Below are positions 1-11,900 of a stretch of DNA of 55,975 nucleotides, in pieces (the first letter of the stretch is position 1; each line of letters begins with the position of its first letter). Location of the stretch: positions 1 through 55,975 of the IMG/VR virus record IMGVR_UViG_3300030012_003256. One strand, given 5' to 3'. The notes beneath the pieces are model-generated. The model saw only the letters and a list, made by a program, of their open reading frames with translations, had not been told where the DNA came from and made no database searches. This stretch comes from a virus. The position numbers and the translations under genes were made by a program.

Positions 1-51
1 TTCGCATTATCTATTCCCTAGTAAGTTTGTTAGGTAAGGGGGAGAAATAAC

Positions 52-1671
52 ATGAGCGCAGAAGATATATTTTTAGGTAGCCAAGCAAGTTTGACATTAG
101 TTCCTGAAGTGGACTTATGGATTCCATTAAATCACACGAATAGCACAACAACCGTTTTAGAATGCGGTGATTCGTGGGAAGCACATTTTTTACTTGTAAA
201 TAACCTATATGTTGGGTGTATTGTTGAATTATATGATTCAGCCGCCCAAACCACAGTAGTTTCAACTCACACTATTACAGCCAATACTGCTAATTCGTTC
301 ACTATTTCACCCGCCCACTCGCACACCTTAGCAAGTGGAGATTTTATTCATATTAGAGGATATGGCGCACCTTGCGTTGGTGAAAAGTCTACTAACACAA
401 AGAGGCTTAATGCTGATAATTGGTTAGGTATTCTTGAAAGTGCTACCTTCCCTGATGTTGAGGTAGAGATGAAACAATTAAATTTGTCTCTCGGTGGTTC
501 AAGAAACTATACTTATCAATATAAAGGCATTGAAACCGCAGGTGCGGCAAATCTTAATCTTGTCGCAAATCATGGTGCTTTTCTATATTATGCTTTGGGA
601 CGATGCACAGAAATTACTGCTACATTTGGGAACCCTTCGGGTCATTCTCCTGTTGATGTATTAAATGCTCATGGAACTCCTACTGTTGATGATAGACGGC
701 ATGTTTATCTTGAATCATCTAATGCTACTGGAGAACACACAATTACTACATTTTTAGAACAAGGCCCAATCTTTTACAAAACAGCGAGAGCATCAGATAC
801 TTTACTCCCACCTCTTCTTAACGGATTTGATACTGCGGCAACTACAGAATTAGTCAATAGAACAACTACTACTGCAACTGCTTTAACAAACCCAATTACT
901 TACAAATTTGAAGAAGCAAATGGTGAAAAACTACCTTCTTTTGCTTTAGAACAAACTTTGGCTAAGACTAGCACATTAACTACGAATACTGAATCCGATT
1001 CAGAAGATACTACTTTTGTTCGTATTGCTAGAGGAAACCGAGTCAATACCTTAACAATGACGGCTAACGAAAATGAAGAAATTAAAATGACTCTTGACTT
1101 AAATGCAAGAGCAGTTCACAAATTAGAGCAAGATGAAAATTATGAAGCAAGAGGCGGAATTACTGATAATCGTCAATTATTTAATTTTGAGCAAGCCAAT
1201 GACTCAAGCACAACTGATAAAGATGCTGAATTTTTAGAGCCTTTCTTCTTTTCAAGTGGATTGTTCAGCGTATTTGGACAACAGTTCTTGAAAATTACAA
1301 ACCTTACTTTGACCATCAACAATAATCTTCAAGACAAGAGATTTGTGGGTATTGGTAATAAATCAATCAAAGACGCTATTCCAGCACAAAGAACCTATGA
1401 AGTTTCTTTTACTGCTATGGTGACTGATGATAAATTGTTTGAAGAATTGTTAAATCAAACAGAAGTAGGTAGTGCAACAGATACTCTCTTAACTCTACAA
1501 TTTGATAAAGCAAATGGAGAGCAGATTTTGATGAAGTTCCAAGACTATTTCCTTAGTTCTGCAAACTTTACTATTCCTGATGATAAAGGCCCAATTACCG
1601 TTGAAGGAACGGTTATGCCGAGAACATTAAACTCATGCACAGTTAAGACTCATTGGGTTTTGCAGGGGTGA
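52..1671 (+). CDS. Probable major tail (tube) protein
   Basis: This 539-residue protein has no motif I can name. Its place directly before a frameshifting tail chaperone and the tape measure gene is where tailed viruses keep the major tail protein, so it probably polymerises into the tail tube. It is rich in Thr, Ser, Asn and Gly with alternating beta-type segments. The start ATG follows a strong GGGGGAG ribosome binding site with 7-8 bases spacing. At 539 residues it is larger than many tube proteins, so surface-exposed Ig-like domains are possible. Position supports the role well; sequence alone does not prove it. Confidence 0.6.
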   Translation: MSAEDIFLGSQASLTLVPEVDLWIPLNHTNSTTTVLECGDSWEAHFLLVNNLYVGCIVELYDSAAQTTVVSTHTITANTANSFTISPAHSHTLASGDFIHIRGYGAPCVGEKSTNTKRLNADNWLGILESATFPDVEVEMKQLNLSLGGSRNYTYQYKGIETAGAANLNLVANHGAFLYYALGRCTEITATFGNPSGHSPVDVLNAHGTPTVDDRRHVYLESSNATGEHTITTFLEQGPIFYKTARASDTLLPPLLNGFDTAATTELVNRTTTTATALTNPITYKFEEANGEKLPSFALEQTLAKTSTLTTNTESDSEDTTFVRIARGNRVNTLTMTANENEEIKMTLDLNARAVHKLEQDENYEARGGITDNRQLFNFEQANDSSTTDKDAEFLEPFFFSSGLFSVFGQQFLKITNLTLTINNNLQDKRFVGIGNKSIKDAIPAQRTYEVSFTAMVTDDKLFEELLNQTEVGSATDTLLTLQFDKANGEQILMKFQDYFLSSANFTIPDDKGPITVEGTVMPRTLNSCTVKTHWVLQG

Positions 1672-1675
1672 TTAA

Positions 1676-1774
1676 ATGGTTTCCAAAGCAGAAAAAGGTC
1701 GCTTGATTAGAGAAGCATCTAAGAAAAAGAAGGTTAAGAAAGAGACTACTAAAAAATCTAAGTTAGCAGAATAA
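1676..1774 (+). CDS. Small Lys-rich protein, 32 aa
   Basis: A short open frame starts with ATG just after the tail protein stop and ends before a 50-base gap. The product is extremely basic, with Lys clusters such as KKKKVKKETTKK, and no hydrophobic segment. It sits between the tail tube and chaperone genes, so it may be a minor structural or assembly peptide. Function unknown; it could also be a chance frame. Confidence 0.4.
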   Translation: MVSKAEKGRLIREASKKKKVKKETTKKSKLAE

Positions 1775-1823
1775 TATTCCACCAACACCGTTTGTTTGTT
1801 TGTTGGTATAAAAGGTGGATAAA

Positions 1824-2192
1824 ATGTTGAACAAAAAAGTTGTATCAGATAAAAGCGTGCTTTTTGCACTAACCGAGCCAAAACTACACTATATTCGTGT
1901 AGCACCTGAGAAAGAAGAATACCTCAAAGTCTGGGTAAAAGAACCCACATGGCTTGAGGTTGATAAGGCCATGAACGCCATGATGAAGATTGATGCAAAG
2001 CGTCAAGACATGGAGTTAGACCTAAACGCTATGTTTAGATTCATGGTTGAAAATTTCGTAGTAAAGACTGAACCAAGTCTTTCTGCGATTGACATTTTAC
2101 GACTCACGCCGTATATCGGCAATCAGTTAAAAGAAATTCTCCCAAACCCGTTTTCGGCGTTAGAGGAGGATGAAGAAAAAAACGAAGACTAA
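1824..2192 (+). CDS. Tail assembly chaperone, short (G-like) form
   Basis: The 122-residue product sits between the major tail protein and the tape measure gene and ends in an acidic tail, as G-type tail chaperones do. Such proteins coat the tape measure protein while the tail tube forms. The ATG at 1824 is preferred over the GTG at 1815 because an AAAGGTGG ribosome binding site lies 5 bases before it. A slippery A AAA AAC heptamer lies three codons before the stop and gives access to a longer product. Identification rests on gene order plus the frameshift signal; I see no residue motif of its own. Confidence 0.7.
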   Translation: MLNKKVVSDKSVLFALTEPKLHYIRVAPEKEEYLKVWVKEPTWLEVDKAMNAMMKIDAKRQDMELDLNAMFRFMVENFVVKTEPSLSAIDILRLTPYIGNQLKEILPNPFSALEEDEEKNED

Positions 2193-2413
2193 AGGGGGTA
2201 TTCAAGGGAAGACAAGGTTCCCCTGAAGATATTTCCTTGATTATCGTTTATACTTTAGCGAAAGCATTAGCAATAAGCCCATTAGAAATCTATAAAATGC
2301 CGAGTTCTCTTGTTATAGATTTATTGTCAGTTCATAAAGTTATGATGGAATTAGAAAAAGAAGAGATGGATAAGATAGAAAAACAATCTAAATCTAGTAT
2401 GAGAGGAATGTGA
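1824..2413 (+). CDS. Tail assembly chaperone, long GT-like form made by -1 frameshift
   Basis: If ribosomes slip back one base at 2177-2183, translation leaves the zero frame after codon 120. It then continues for 76 codons from CGA at 2183 to TGA at 2411, giving about 196 residues. The minus-one frame is fully open across this stretch and has normal codon content (residues EDISLIIVYTLAKALAISPL), although no usable start codon with a ribosome site serves it. The stop overlaps the tape measure start region. This matches the lambda G/GT arrangement, where the T part binds the tail tube subunit. Frame openness is seen directly; slippage itself is inferred. Confidence 0.65.
2177..2224 (+). promoter_or_regulatory. 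Programmed -1 ribosomal frameshift site
   Basis: The heptamer A AAA AAC at 2177-2183 is in the correct phase (zero-frame codons GAA AAA AAC). About nine bases further, AGGGG (2193-2197) can pair with CCCCT (2220-2224). Alternatively GGGAA (2206-2210) can pair with TTCCC (2218-2222). A downstream structure at this distance is the usual stimulator. Confidence 0.65.
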
Positions 2414-2418
2414 TAGAT

Positions 2419-4089
2419 ATGAGTAATGTCACCGTTTTGACTCAAGAAACTAATACCTTAACAGATTCATTAAATGAAATGAATAAGGCGTTAGCATCTA
2501 TGAAAAAATATTATGATAATTTAAATAAAACTCAAGAAGAAGCATTAAAACTTAAGAAATTAAATAAACAAGAATTAAGAGAAACAGTTCAGGACGAAGA
2601 AGGGTTAAAAAAGAGAACTAAAATTCTTAATACAACTTTAAAACTAAATAATGATATGCTAACTTTTGGCATAAAAAGCCTTAGAGATTATAGAAAAGCG
2701 GGAGGAACAACCTTAGAATACCTTGCTACTTTTATGACTTCAACAAAAGAAGAGGTTAGATTACTTGGTTTTGAGGCCGCTTCTGCTAGAAGGTTTATGT
2801 ATGGATTTCTACCGCCCGGAATGTTTAGATTGGTAAATAAAGTAGCAACTGCTTTCAATGGTATGGGAAGCGCAATAAGAGCAATTAGGGATTCTGCTTC
2901 AGGTGCAAATAAAGAAAGCAGTAATTTATTTTCTACTCTTGCGGCTGGAATGGTCGGTCTTGCTAAATTACCTAAAATGACTTTAGGTGATTTTAAGAAA
3001 GGGTTGGGCGGAATAACAAAAGTAGTAGGTAAAGATTTTGAAAGAGCAAAAAAAATAAAACAGTCAAAGAAAGATGAAAAAGACCTACTAGTATCAATTA
3101 AAAAATTAGAAGCGAAAGGCAAACAACCTGACTACTTAAAAACCCTACTTAAAAAACAGAAAAAAAGAACCTATGACATGGAAAGAAGAAGAAATAAAGC
3201 ATTAGAAAAAACCAAAATAGGCAGGGCGATTTTAGCGATGAATAAAGTATTCACAGCATTACAACCAAAAAATATTGCTCGTTTCTTTGTGAAGGCTCTT
3301 CAATTTTTCTTAAAGGGCATGATATATATGACTCTAACTCTGGCTGTCCTTTATATCTTATACAAGACAGTTGGAAAAACATTGATAGCAGCGTTTAAAG
3401 AAGCATTACCAACAATAAAATTAGCAGGTCAAGTAATAATGGGTTCAATTTCTATGATTTGGTCAGGGATTACTGATATATGGAATGGCTTTTTCGGTGA
3501 TGGAAACCTATCTGATGTTATAGATGGTATGATTAAAATTGCTGTTGGTATTATCGGTGTAGCAGTTGGAATTATTGGAGCAGGTCTATTATTCATAGGT
3601 GGGATATTTGTAGAATTTTTTAAACAAGGATGGGTAAGATTCACAGAATACCTTAAAGGTGTGGGGAGTAAATTTTCTGAAAAAATAGGATATATTGCGG
3701 GTGTTATTGCTTTTATTGTAGTTGTTGGTGCTTTCATTATGAGTGCGCCAGTTTGGTTAGCGGCTCTTCTTGGTTTAATTGCATATAGACTTGTGAGATT
3801 ATTTACAGATAAAATACCCTTTATGGCTAATGGAGGCATCGCTCAAGGAGGACTAACTGTTGTTGGTGAAAAAGGCCCAGAATTGGTAAATCTTCCAAGA
3901 GGAGCAAGAGTTAATTCTAACCGAGATAGTAAAAAGATGGTTGGAGGAAAATCTGTTGTAAATAACTTCAATATTACTGTTAATGCAAAAGATTCTTCAA
4001 AAGCAGAAATGCGTAGAATGGCAGATGAAATTGGTCGCATGATTAATTCTAAAATTAACAGAAGCACTTCTTCAAGTACATTTAGGTGA
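2419..4089 (+). CDS. Tail tape measure protein
   Basis: This roughly 556-residue protein sets tail length and is probably carried inside the tail tube. The N-terminal 90 residues are coiled-coil-like. A Lys-rich middle follows, then several hydrophobic segments (around residues 300-330, 385-405 and 430-470). The C-terminal part has the GPELVNLPRGARV signature common in tape measure proteins. At about 1.5 angstroms per residue, the family rule of thumb, the tail would be roughly 80 nm. ATG 2419 is used, 11 bases after GAGAGGA; a GTG at 2410 is possible and overlaps the chaperone fusion stop. Unusually short for a tape measure. Confidence 0.88.
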   Translation: MSNVTVLTQETNTLTDSLNEMNKALASMKKYYDNLNKTQEEALKLKKLNKQELRETVQDEEGLKKRTKILNTTLKLNNDMLTFGIKSLRDYRKAGGTTLEYLATFMTSTKEEVRLLGFEAASARRFMYGFLPPGMFRLVNKVATAFNGMGSAIRAIRDSASGANKESSNLFSTLAAGMVGLAKLPKMTLGDFKKGLGGITKVVGKDFERAKKIKQSKKDEKDLLVSIKKLEAKGKQPDYLKTLLKKQKKRTYDMERRRNKALEKTKIGRAILAMNKVFTALQPKNIARFFVKALQFFLKGMIYMTLTLAVLYILYKTVGKTLIAAFKEALPTIKLAGQVIMGSISMIWSGITDIWNGFFGDGNLSDVIDGMIKIAVGIIGVAVGIIGAGLLFIGGIFVEFFKQGWVRFTEYLKGVGSKFSEKIGYIAGVIAFIVVVGAFIMSAPVWLAALLGLIAYRLVRLFTDKIPFMANGGIAQGGLTVVGEKGPELVNLPRGARVNSNRDSKKMVGGKSVVNNFNITVNAKDSSKAEMRRMADEIGRMINSKINRSTSSSTFR

Positions 4090-4094
4090 TTTAA

Positions 4095-4709
4095 ATGAGT
4101 TATGTATATCTAAAATTACAAAAACATAGTGGTAGTAGTGCAACAATTGATACTATTCCATTGAAGGTGAATAGCATAAGTGTTTCGGTTGATAAAACGA
4201 TTCCCGCTATTCCTATTCCTTTAAGTGGTTTAGCAACAGGAGAATCAACTACCGTTGCTTTAGATTTAGGAATGTCTAATAAAAGAATTTCATTAAATGG
4301 GATTATTGTTGATACAGAAATAAGAAGAAGCCACACTAAATCAGGAGGAAGTGCTACTAACCTAACTTTTACAGCGCAAGAAGTCGCTCAAATGATTGCT
4401 TCGGGTGTTGATTCAACAGGTCTGGCTTCTTATCAAGCAATTAATGAATTGGTCATTCTTATGGATTCAAAGGTTGATGAAAACTATGCAGAAAGAGCCA
4501 GCACCATTCAAATTCCTTTAACCTTTAGAGCAAGAGGAAATGCCTTAGAAAAGGACAATACGAATGTTATCGGTTCATTTGCTTTTCCGACATCTTCAAC
4601 ATCTAAAGGTCTTAATGGATTTATTCAGAGTTTTTCTTATGAAATGACAGGGGAAACAATTGAAGTTTCTTTTAGTTTAGAATTTGTTGTAGCAAATGTT
4701 CTTCCTTGA
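4095..4709 (+). CDS. Tail protein, function unknown (distal tail candidate)
   Basis: A 204-residue protein lies five bases after the tape measure stop, where tailed viruses usually encode distal-tail or tail-completion proteins. The sequence alternates short polar and hydrophobic stretches consistent with beta structure, and I see no catalytic motif. Naming beyond tail protein is inference from position. Confidence 0.55.
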   Translation: MSYVYLKLQKHSGSSATIDTIPLKVNSISVSVDKTIPAIPIPLSGLATGESTTVALDLGMSNKRISLNGIIVDTEIRRSHTKSGGSATNLTFTAQEVAQMIASGVDSTGLASYQAINELVILMDSKVDENYAERASTIQIPLTFRARGNALEKDNTNVIGSFAFPTSSTSKGLNGFIQSFSYEMTGETIEVSFSLEFVVANVLP

Positions 4710-4718
4710 GGTTTTATC

Positions 4719-5906
4719 ATGTCATACGCTATTTTTACAGGAAAACAACGCTCGCTTGTTTTTCCAATTATGTGTAATGGTTTTTTGACAATTGATTATT
4801 CAGATAATGTAGTTTCATCTGCATCAGGAATACCTTATGGTATCTGGGATTTAGATAATAATTTTACATTTGAGTGTGTATTGACTCCCTATGAAATTAA
4901 TGGTTATGGAACTCATAGTAGTACGGGCGACACTTACATACCGACTACTGGGAGTCTTTCAAAGGTAAGTCATAGCGATGGTTTGGGTATTGTTTCCAAT
5001 AGTAAAAAAATAATGCCTGCTTTAGAGGAATCTATCTATACTGCTGGAACACAAAATAATCATCAAAGCGAATTATATTTACCAAGAGCAAATCGTAAAA
5101 ACCATGAAATGAGAATTTTTCATAGCACTAACTTTCAAGTGAGTTTAATAAATGATACTCTACATAACGAAAATAATCCGGCAAGATATAAAATAAAAGT
5201 CGGAATTAAGTTAGGTTCGGCCTCTATGGAAAACTTTACAACTGATGCTGTAATTTTACCGAATGAAGGGGGTCAATACAGTTATTCTTCTACACCCGAC
5301 TTACAGGGCTTTGATACTGATGGCAAGTTAAAATATAGAAGGATAAGTTTTGCTCTTGCTGGTTCATCAGGAACTACTCTTAAGATGACGACTGGAACAG
5401 GAGTTGATGATAAGTTATTTGAAAATGTTGAATTATTTACTAGAAGTGGAACAGATTTAGTATCTATTGGTCTATTTGATAGTAAGCCTTCTGCTAGCAC
5501 TATTACTCTAAAGTCTGCACTAACGAGAACTATTTCTTCTGGCGACCCAATTTTTATTAAACATATTCAAGAGCCGAGTTATATTAATAACATATATCAT
5601 ATTGCCTGTTCTTGGGATAATCAAAATAAAGAGATACTTATCTTTTTTAATGGTCGTTTAGTTAAGACAGCAACACACACCCAAACAGATTCATTTACAA
5701 TGGCCGCAGAAGATTTTTATGTCGGTGCAAATGGAACAGGGGCAACGGGGGCTAATTCAGCCACTACTAATAATCAATTTATGGGAGAATTGCATGAATT
5801 GAGTATTATGAATATCAGAAAAACTGAATTTAGTGCAGTTAATAACCTAATGCCTAATTTAAATAATACTGTTTTATATTTAAGATTTGAGGAGGTGGAT
5901 GAATGA
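4719..5906 (+). CDS. Tail protein with LamG/concanavalin-like domain
   Basis: The 395-residue product has a C-terminal half resembling laminin-G/ConA-like lectin folds: YHIACSWDNQNKEILIFFNG followed by a short turn and FYVGANG, then FMGELHELSIMNI. Such domains bind glycans or help build tail tips. The stop overlaps the start of the next gene (ATGA), so the two are translationally coupled. A role in binding the host surface is inference. Confidence 0.55.
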   Translation: MSYAIFTGKQRSLVFPIMCNGFLTIDYSDNVVSSASGIPYGIWDLDNNFTFECVLTPYEINGYGTHSSTGDTYIPTTGSLSKVSHSDGLGIVSNSKKIMPALEESIYTAGTQNNHQSELYLPRANRKNHEMRIFHSTNFQVSLINDTLHNENNPARYKIKVGIKLGSASMENFTTDAVILPNEGGQYSYSSTPDLQGFDTDGKLKYRRISFALAGSSGTTLKMTTGTGVDDKLFENVELFTRSGTDLVSIGLFDSKPSASTITLKSALTRTISSGDPIFIKHIQEPSYINNIYHIACSWDNQNKEILIFFNGRLVKTATHTQTDSFTMAAEDFYVGANGTGATGANSATTNNQFMGELHELSIMNIRKTEFSAVNNLMPNLNNTVLYLRFEEVDE

Positions 5907-8900
5907 GCATTAATATTGAGGGAGATGATTTCAATACTCCCACTAACCCCTATCTAATTGATTCTTTAAGCGGTGCTTCTACGGGGCATCGTGTTTATGC
6001 GGTTATTGCTACAGATGGAGAAATTTCAGCAAGCATTACTGGATGGGTTTCCGGTTCATCTATTACAGAAAATAATAATTTAAACAATACAAAAGGATTT
6101 AGAATTAAATGCTATGACTCTCTCACTACAACTGGAGTTAGATTTAATCCGAGTGCATCTGACTTAAACGCTAACGATTATTTTGTTCTTGTGCATTCTG
6201 ATAAGCCTTTACAACACCACTTTGCAAAAATTACTGAAGTATTAACAGAAGATGAATATGGGGATGCATTTGAATTTGAACCAAAGTTAGGTAATGAAAT
6301 AGCCAAAGATACAAAATTTATTATTTTTCAAATGCCCAAAAATACTGGCGTTGTTGCTATTTCGGCAGGAATGAAACAAGATGATGATTTAGGAAGTTTA
6401 GATAATAATTTTGAGGGAGAATTAGTTAGAAGGTTATCTGTAGCAAGACCGCTATTTTATTTCTATAATGATAGTTTAGATAAGCCGAATGAATTAGACC
6501 ATAATACAAAATATATGGTTCTTAGAGAAGTTAATGATGCCTCTACTTCTAATGGTGCTACATTATCAAAGGCAGACGATTCAAAACCTTTTACTACTGT
6601 TCAAGATTTTGGTAAGAAGGTTATTGATTACAGTAGGTTTAGTTATAGTATTACTATGACTGATAAATTAAGAGATTTAGATGATGATTCTACAAATTCG
6701 GTATCAAACGAGGGAAGCCCCGCTTCATTTAATTTTTCTTCATCAAGCGATGATTATAGTGGTAGATTTATCAATGCGGAAAGAGAAGCAGAAGATAAAA
6801 TTGACTCTACTGTTTCAAATATGAGATATACTGGGCCAAAAAGATATTTACATTATGACTTTTCACCTACTAAATCAAACTTTCTTTACAATGTATATGA
6901 CCATACAAATACCGAATCTATTGACGGCAAGGGCGGCTTTTCAGAAACCTCTATCATTGATAACGGCAGAATTATGCCAAGAAAGATAAAAGAGTTTGAC
7001 GCATATCGTGTAAGGCATAATATTCATCGTGGTGATATGAATGAGTTCTTTTCTTTGCCCGCAACATTTAGTTCAAAAACTTCTAATGCCGTATTTTCTT
7101 TTGAAACAGAATATAATTTAAATACTGTTCTAAATGCAGGAGATGAGGTCAAGTTAGGAGATAACATTTTAATTGTTCAGTCTTTTGGAAGCCTGTCTGG
7201 AACAACCCAAGAGATAACCTTCCAATCGTCCACCCATCCCTTTGTGAGAACGGAGAACGACGGTGTTTTTACCGCACAGTCCACGACACCGACAAGCGGA
7301 GATGTGCTTAAACGGCGAGCATATAACGCCACAGACGGGACGCTTATGCTTGATATTTCACTACTAAACGGCAGGTTTAGCAAGATGTATGTCTCTTTTA
7401 CATCATTAAATCATAATGAAAGATTTGCTACCATTACTGCTTGTGATGCTGTAAAAGGTATGATTACTCTCTCATTTAGTGATGACTCCTACAATACTAA
7501 TCCGTTAAGTTTTGCTAAAGGACAATATCAACTCTTTATTGAAAGATTTAATGGTGAAGTTGAAAATATTGAAAGTAAAAAGGAGAATGGACAAACTATT
7601 ATGGAGATTCAAGGAAGAGATAAGTTTAGTAAATTACTTTCTCCGATTGTGAATCTAAATACTTTGTTTAGTGAGGATATTATTTATTCTAGCAATAGCC
7701 CGTATAATAAATTAGCCTCCATTAAATCCGGAACAAACCTTAGTGTGGCCCTAGGAGCAATTTATGTAGATACAGGTATTGTTGCTTTAACTTCTAATTT
7801 TGACAATTACCCTGCTGTTGGAGATAAGTTATTTACTGTTAATGGATATTTAGGAGAAGTTGTAGATTTACTATTTCACGCAACAGTTAATTTAAGAATT
7901 GAAATCACCCCCGCAATAACAGAAGCGAACTCGGAAGAAATATATATTGCCACAGAAAAAAATTATATTCTCTCAAAAGCACTTGGCTCATCTCATCTTG
8001 CTACAAATAAACCATCTTCTCTTACAGGAGCCGCTAATAAGGGATTAATTTTTACATCAGGTAATAAAATCAAAAGAGTGAGTTTAACCGCAACAACAAA
8101 TGGAAATACTACAGTAAATATTTCAGCAACAGGAGAAGATACCTCAGACTTAGAAGCAGGTATGATTATATCGGGTCATAGCGGTATTCCTACGGGAACA
8201 ACAATTGTTTCGGTTGATAGCACCTCTGCAATCACTATAAGCGCATCAGCAACAAATAGTGCCGCCGAAGCAGGAACGGTTTTCTTTGGTGGCGAAGACA
8301 CCAGTTTAGTCTCAACGAGCGCAAACGCAAGCGAGGGAGCGATTGGTTATGCAATCAATAAGCCATCATCTATCTCAAATGACTTTGCTTTCCAAGCATT
8401 ATTGAAAGACGAACATGGAAGCGCAGGGTCATCCTCCTTTGATACGGTAAATACTCTAATTGATTTTGAAGTCGTTTCAACTTCAAAGAAGGACAACATT
8501 ACAGAAATTGAATTAGCCCCATATGTTCCTATCACTTTGGGAAGAAAAATACCTAATTTTGGAAATACAGAAGGATATACTTTAACAGAAAGGGCTACTA
8601 TTGAGCATACTGGTGCAAACATTAATAGCGCAAACCCGAATATTATTGAAGCCACAAATGACGGCATTAAAAATTTAGACCGAAATGACCCTGTATTTAT
8701 TGGTGCAAGTGCAGACACAGCCACCTTTGCAGGATTTGTTAGAACAAAAAAGATGATAAGAGGAACTGCCGACCAAAGTAATTTATTATATTTAGATAGA
8801 GACTTTACTACAACAGCAGGTCATAAAATATATTCTGTAAGTAAAGACACTCACGATTTATTTTTGATAAATGGGGCGCACTTATGGGGAGGAAAAATGC

Positions 8901-11900
8901 TTTCTTTGCCTCATAGCAAACTAACCTCATCCGGGCCAGTCCCTTTAAACTTAGATAATATCTATGGTAGTAACACAGATACAAATAAAAAATATGGACA
9001 ATCGTTATACAAAACAATTTCTATGTCTTTTGGACAGTTTAATATTTTACTGAAAGAGCCAAGTAATGCGGTATATGGTTTTAGACGAACCTATCCGAAT
9101 AATTCAAACTTTAGTTATTCTACAGTCGCTTACAAATTTTCTCCAAATATTTTATCTGATAATAAAAATGAATTTGATAAGACGGGAACGGGTAATGATA
9201 TTCACATGGACTTTGATATGAGGGGTTTTGGAAGTGCATATGGCTCATTATTTTCTGGTCTTGAAAGAATTAGAAGAAACCAAGACTCTAAATATCCCGA
9301 TGATTTTTCATCAAGCGTTTCAGCGACTGAATCTTTATTGTCCTCCATAAGCCAAAAAGTAAGTAATGCAGCAACATTATTTTTATATATCAATTCTGAT
9401 TTATTACCATATTCGTCATTAAGAAAAGATAGTCTGATGGACGGTAATAAAAATTTGATAAATTATAATTTATTTTTGGTAGAAAATAATAAGTTAAAGG
9501 ACAAAGTATTAGAATTTACGGAAACTTCTTCAGGTAATCAACTATTATTAACCGATAACTCATTTCAAACTATATCTATTACTGATAATACTGACATTTC
9601 TACTCTGAAAAGATTTGGACTGATGAGATTAACAGAAATTTGCTTTGATATTCATTTTAATTTATTTAATCCCGAAAAAGATACTGTTAAAAATAGAGAT
9701 TACTTTAGTGCAAGCCAAATTAATGGATATACCTTTTCTGCTGTTGGGACATTAAGTTCAACTTCTATCACAAATTCCTTAGCGGCCTCAAATACTACTT
9801 TGATTTTAGATACAGTAGAGTCTTCAAATCCACCAACAGGAACAGATATTCTTTACGATGCAAACTTTAAAAGAATTGGAACAGTCAGTAGTTATAATAG
9901 TGGAACTAAAACAATCACTTTAACAAGTGCCGCAATTTTAAATGATGATGCTACATTTACAGTAGGGACCGTTTTTCAACAAAGCAGATTAGACATTATT
10001 TTCTTAGAAGGAACTAAAGATGGAAATACTTTTATTTCTAAAGATAGAGCACATATACAAAAAGGTGCAATTATTACTGATAACTATTTATCTGATTCTG
10101 GTGATGTTTGGGAAGGCAATAATGATGGCGTATTAAATATGACAAATGAAGATATTATTTCTACACCGATACGATATAGATATTCTAACGCAGGTGGGAC
10201 TTTATCCGCTACCCCAAGAGCATTACCAACAAAGCCAATGGATGAGATATTTCCCGCGTCAAATGTTAGACAAATTTTTAAACATAGTATTGGAGTAATT
10301 CTAGACACTTATTTTATTGAACAGGGACAAAAGCACACAATTGAAAAAGGAGTAACTATTCCTTTTAATATCGGAAATCAAGTTGTTTTTGACGATGGAA
10401 CTACAAATAACTTCACAAACTTTATTACCTTAGGAAATACTTCGCCTAACTATCAATTTGGAGATAAATACCCAGATGGAACTTCTAACACCTTAACAGC
10501 GTCGGGTAGTCAACCTTACGAAGCAACAGGTGTTAAGTTTGGGATAAAACCTAGACTATACTATGATAGTGGAATTAGTGGATATTCTACAGCAACAATA
10601 TCTTCTTCCAATGGAGACTTATTTCAATATAATTTTGCAGTTTTTACTGGAAGTATTGGATGGATAGATTTCATAGACTTGACAGGTTGCTATTTGATTT
10701 CAGAAGCAGGATACGATACCGATTTACAGACGGCTGTAGATTCAGGAGATGAAAATACTAATTCATGTAGAAATATGAATGGAGTAATTCCTCAAGACAT
10801 AATTTATGTTGTTTCTCATACTGTTAGGAATGATAGTGATAGGCAACATCGCTTGGTTCTTGATAAAGAACTGACCCATCAAGAGGCATATCGCATACTT
10901 AAGCCAAATGAAACTACTTTTTATGATTTTATGCCAGAACAAATACATTTGAATATGCTTTCATCAAAGTATACAAAAATGCCAGAAGAAAACAAAGTAT
11001 ATGAAGTAAATCAAGATATTGAAATTGTAGAAGGAACAAAAGAAAAAACTTCAACAAAAGAAGGGCCAAGAAGAGAATCTTTCTTGTCTATGTTTGTGGC
11101 TGTTGACCCCGATAAACAAAGTAATAATGAGAATCATTTAATTGTAAAAAATGCAGAAAACTTTTTAGATATATTAGAAGAAGGAGAACATTCTCTTTTT
11201 GCCTCTGATGGAGAAAATAGTATGAAAATATCGGCTACCGTTAAGTCAGAATTTGATTTTACTGGAGAGCAAGATATTATTCTTACTTTATCTGATATGA
11301 AAACGATGAAAGGGGTCGTTAGTTTCTCTGAAACCTTTACCCTAAATACAACAGAAGAGTTAAAAATTGACCCAACGAGAGCATGTATTGGTTCTACTGT
11401 TAGCGTTGGTCTTGAAGGTGAAGACCTTATCAATGAATTACTTGAACAAGAGGGGATTGAATTTACAACCACTTCAACTGATACTCCAATGTATTTAGCA
11501 CCAAATTATCAAGGAGTAGATTTATTTTCAGCCATCCGATATATTCTTGATAGAAAGGGAATGAAACTTGTTGAAGAGAACAATGTGTTCAAGATTATTC
11601 CCGAAGATGAGGACTCTTTGAGAACAAACATTACAATTGATGATAGCGGTAATTTCCTGATTAGCGACTTTGAAAAAGTATCTACTCTTTTTGACTTCTT
11701 TAATGAAATTAATGTTTATGGAAACGCCCACAAAGCGATTCGCAAAGACCTTCGCTCAATACAAAAAAGAGGAAGAAAGACCTTAGAGGTTGTAGATAAT
11801 ACTCTACTGACTCAAGAAGAAGTAGATAAAAGAGCAACTAAACTTTTAAGAATACATTCTCGTCTTAATCAGAAACTATCTTTTACTATGCAAAATAAAG

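Noticed and set aside
1-51. End of an upstream gene; all three plus frames run to a stop within the first 50 bases
   Set aside because: Too short to decide which frame is the real upstream gene; the third frame ends just before the first ATG but overlaps its ribosome site.
2688-4067. Three long antisense frames under the tape measure gene
   Set aside because: They mirror the sense codon pattern, lack ribosome sites and lie within a well-supported gene.
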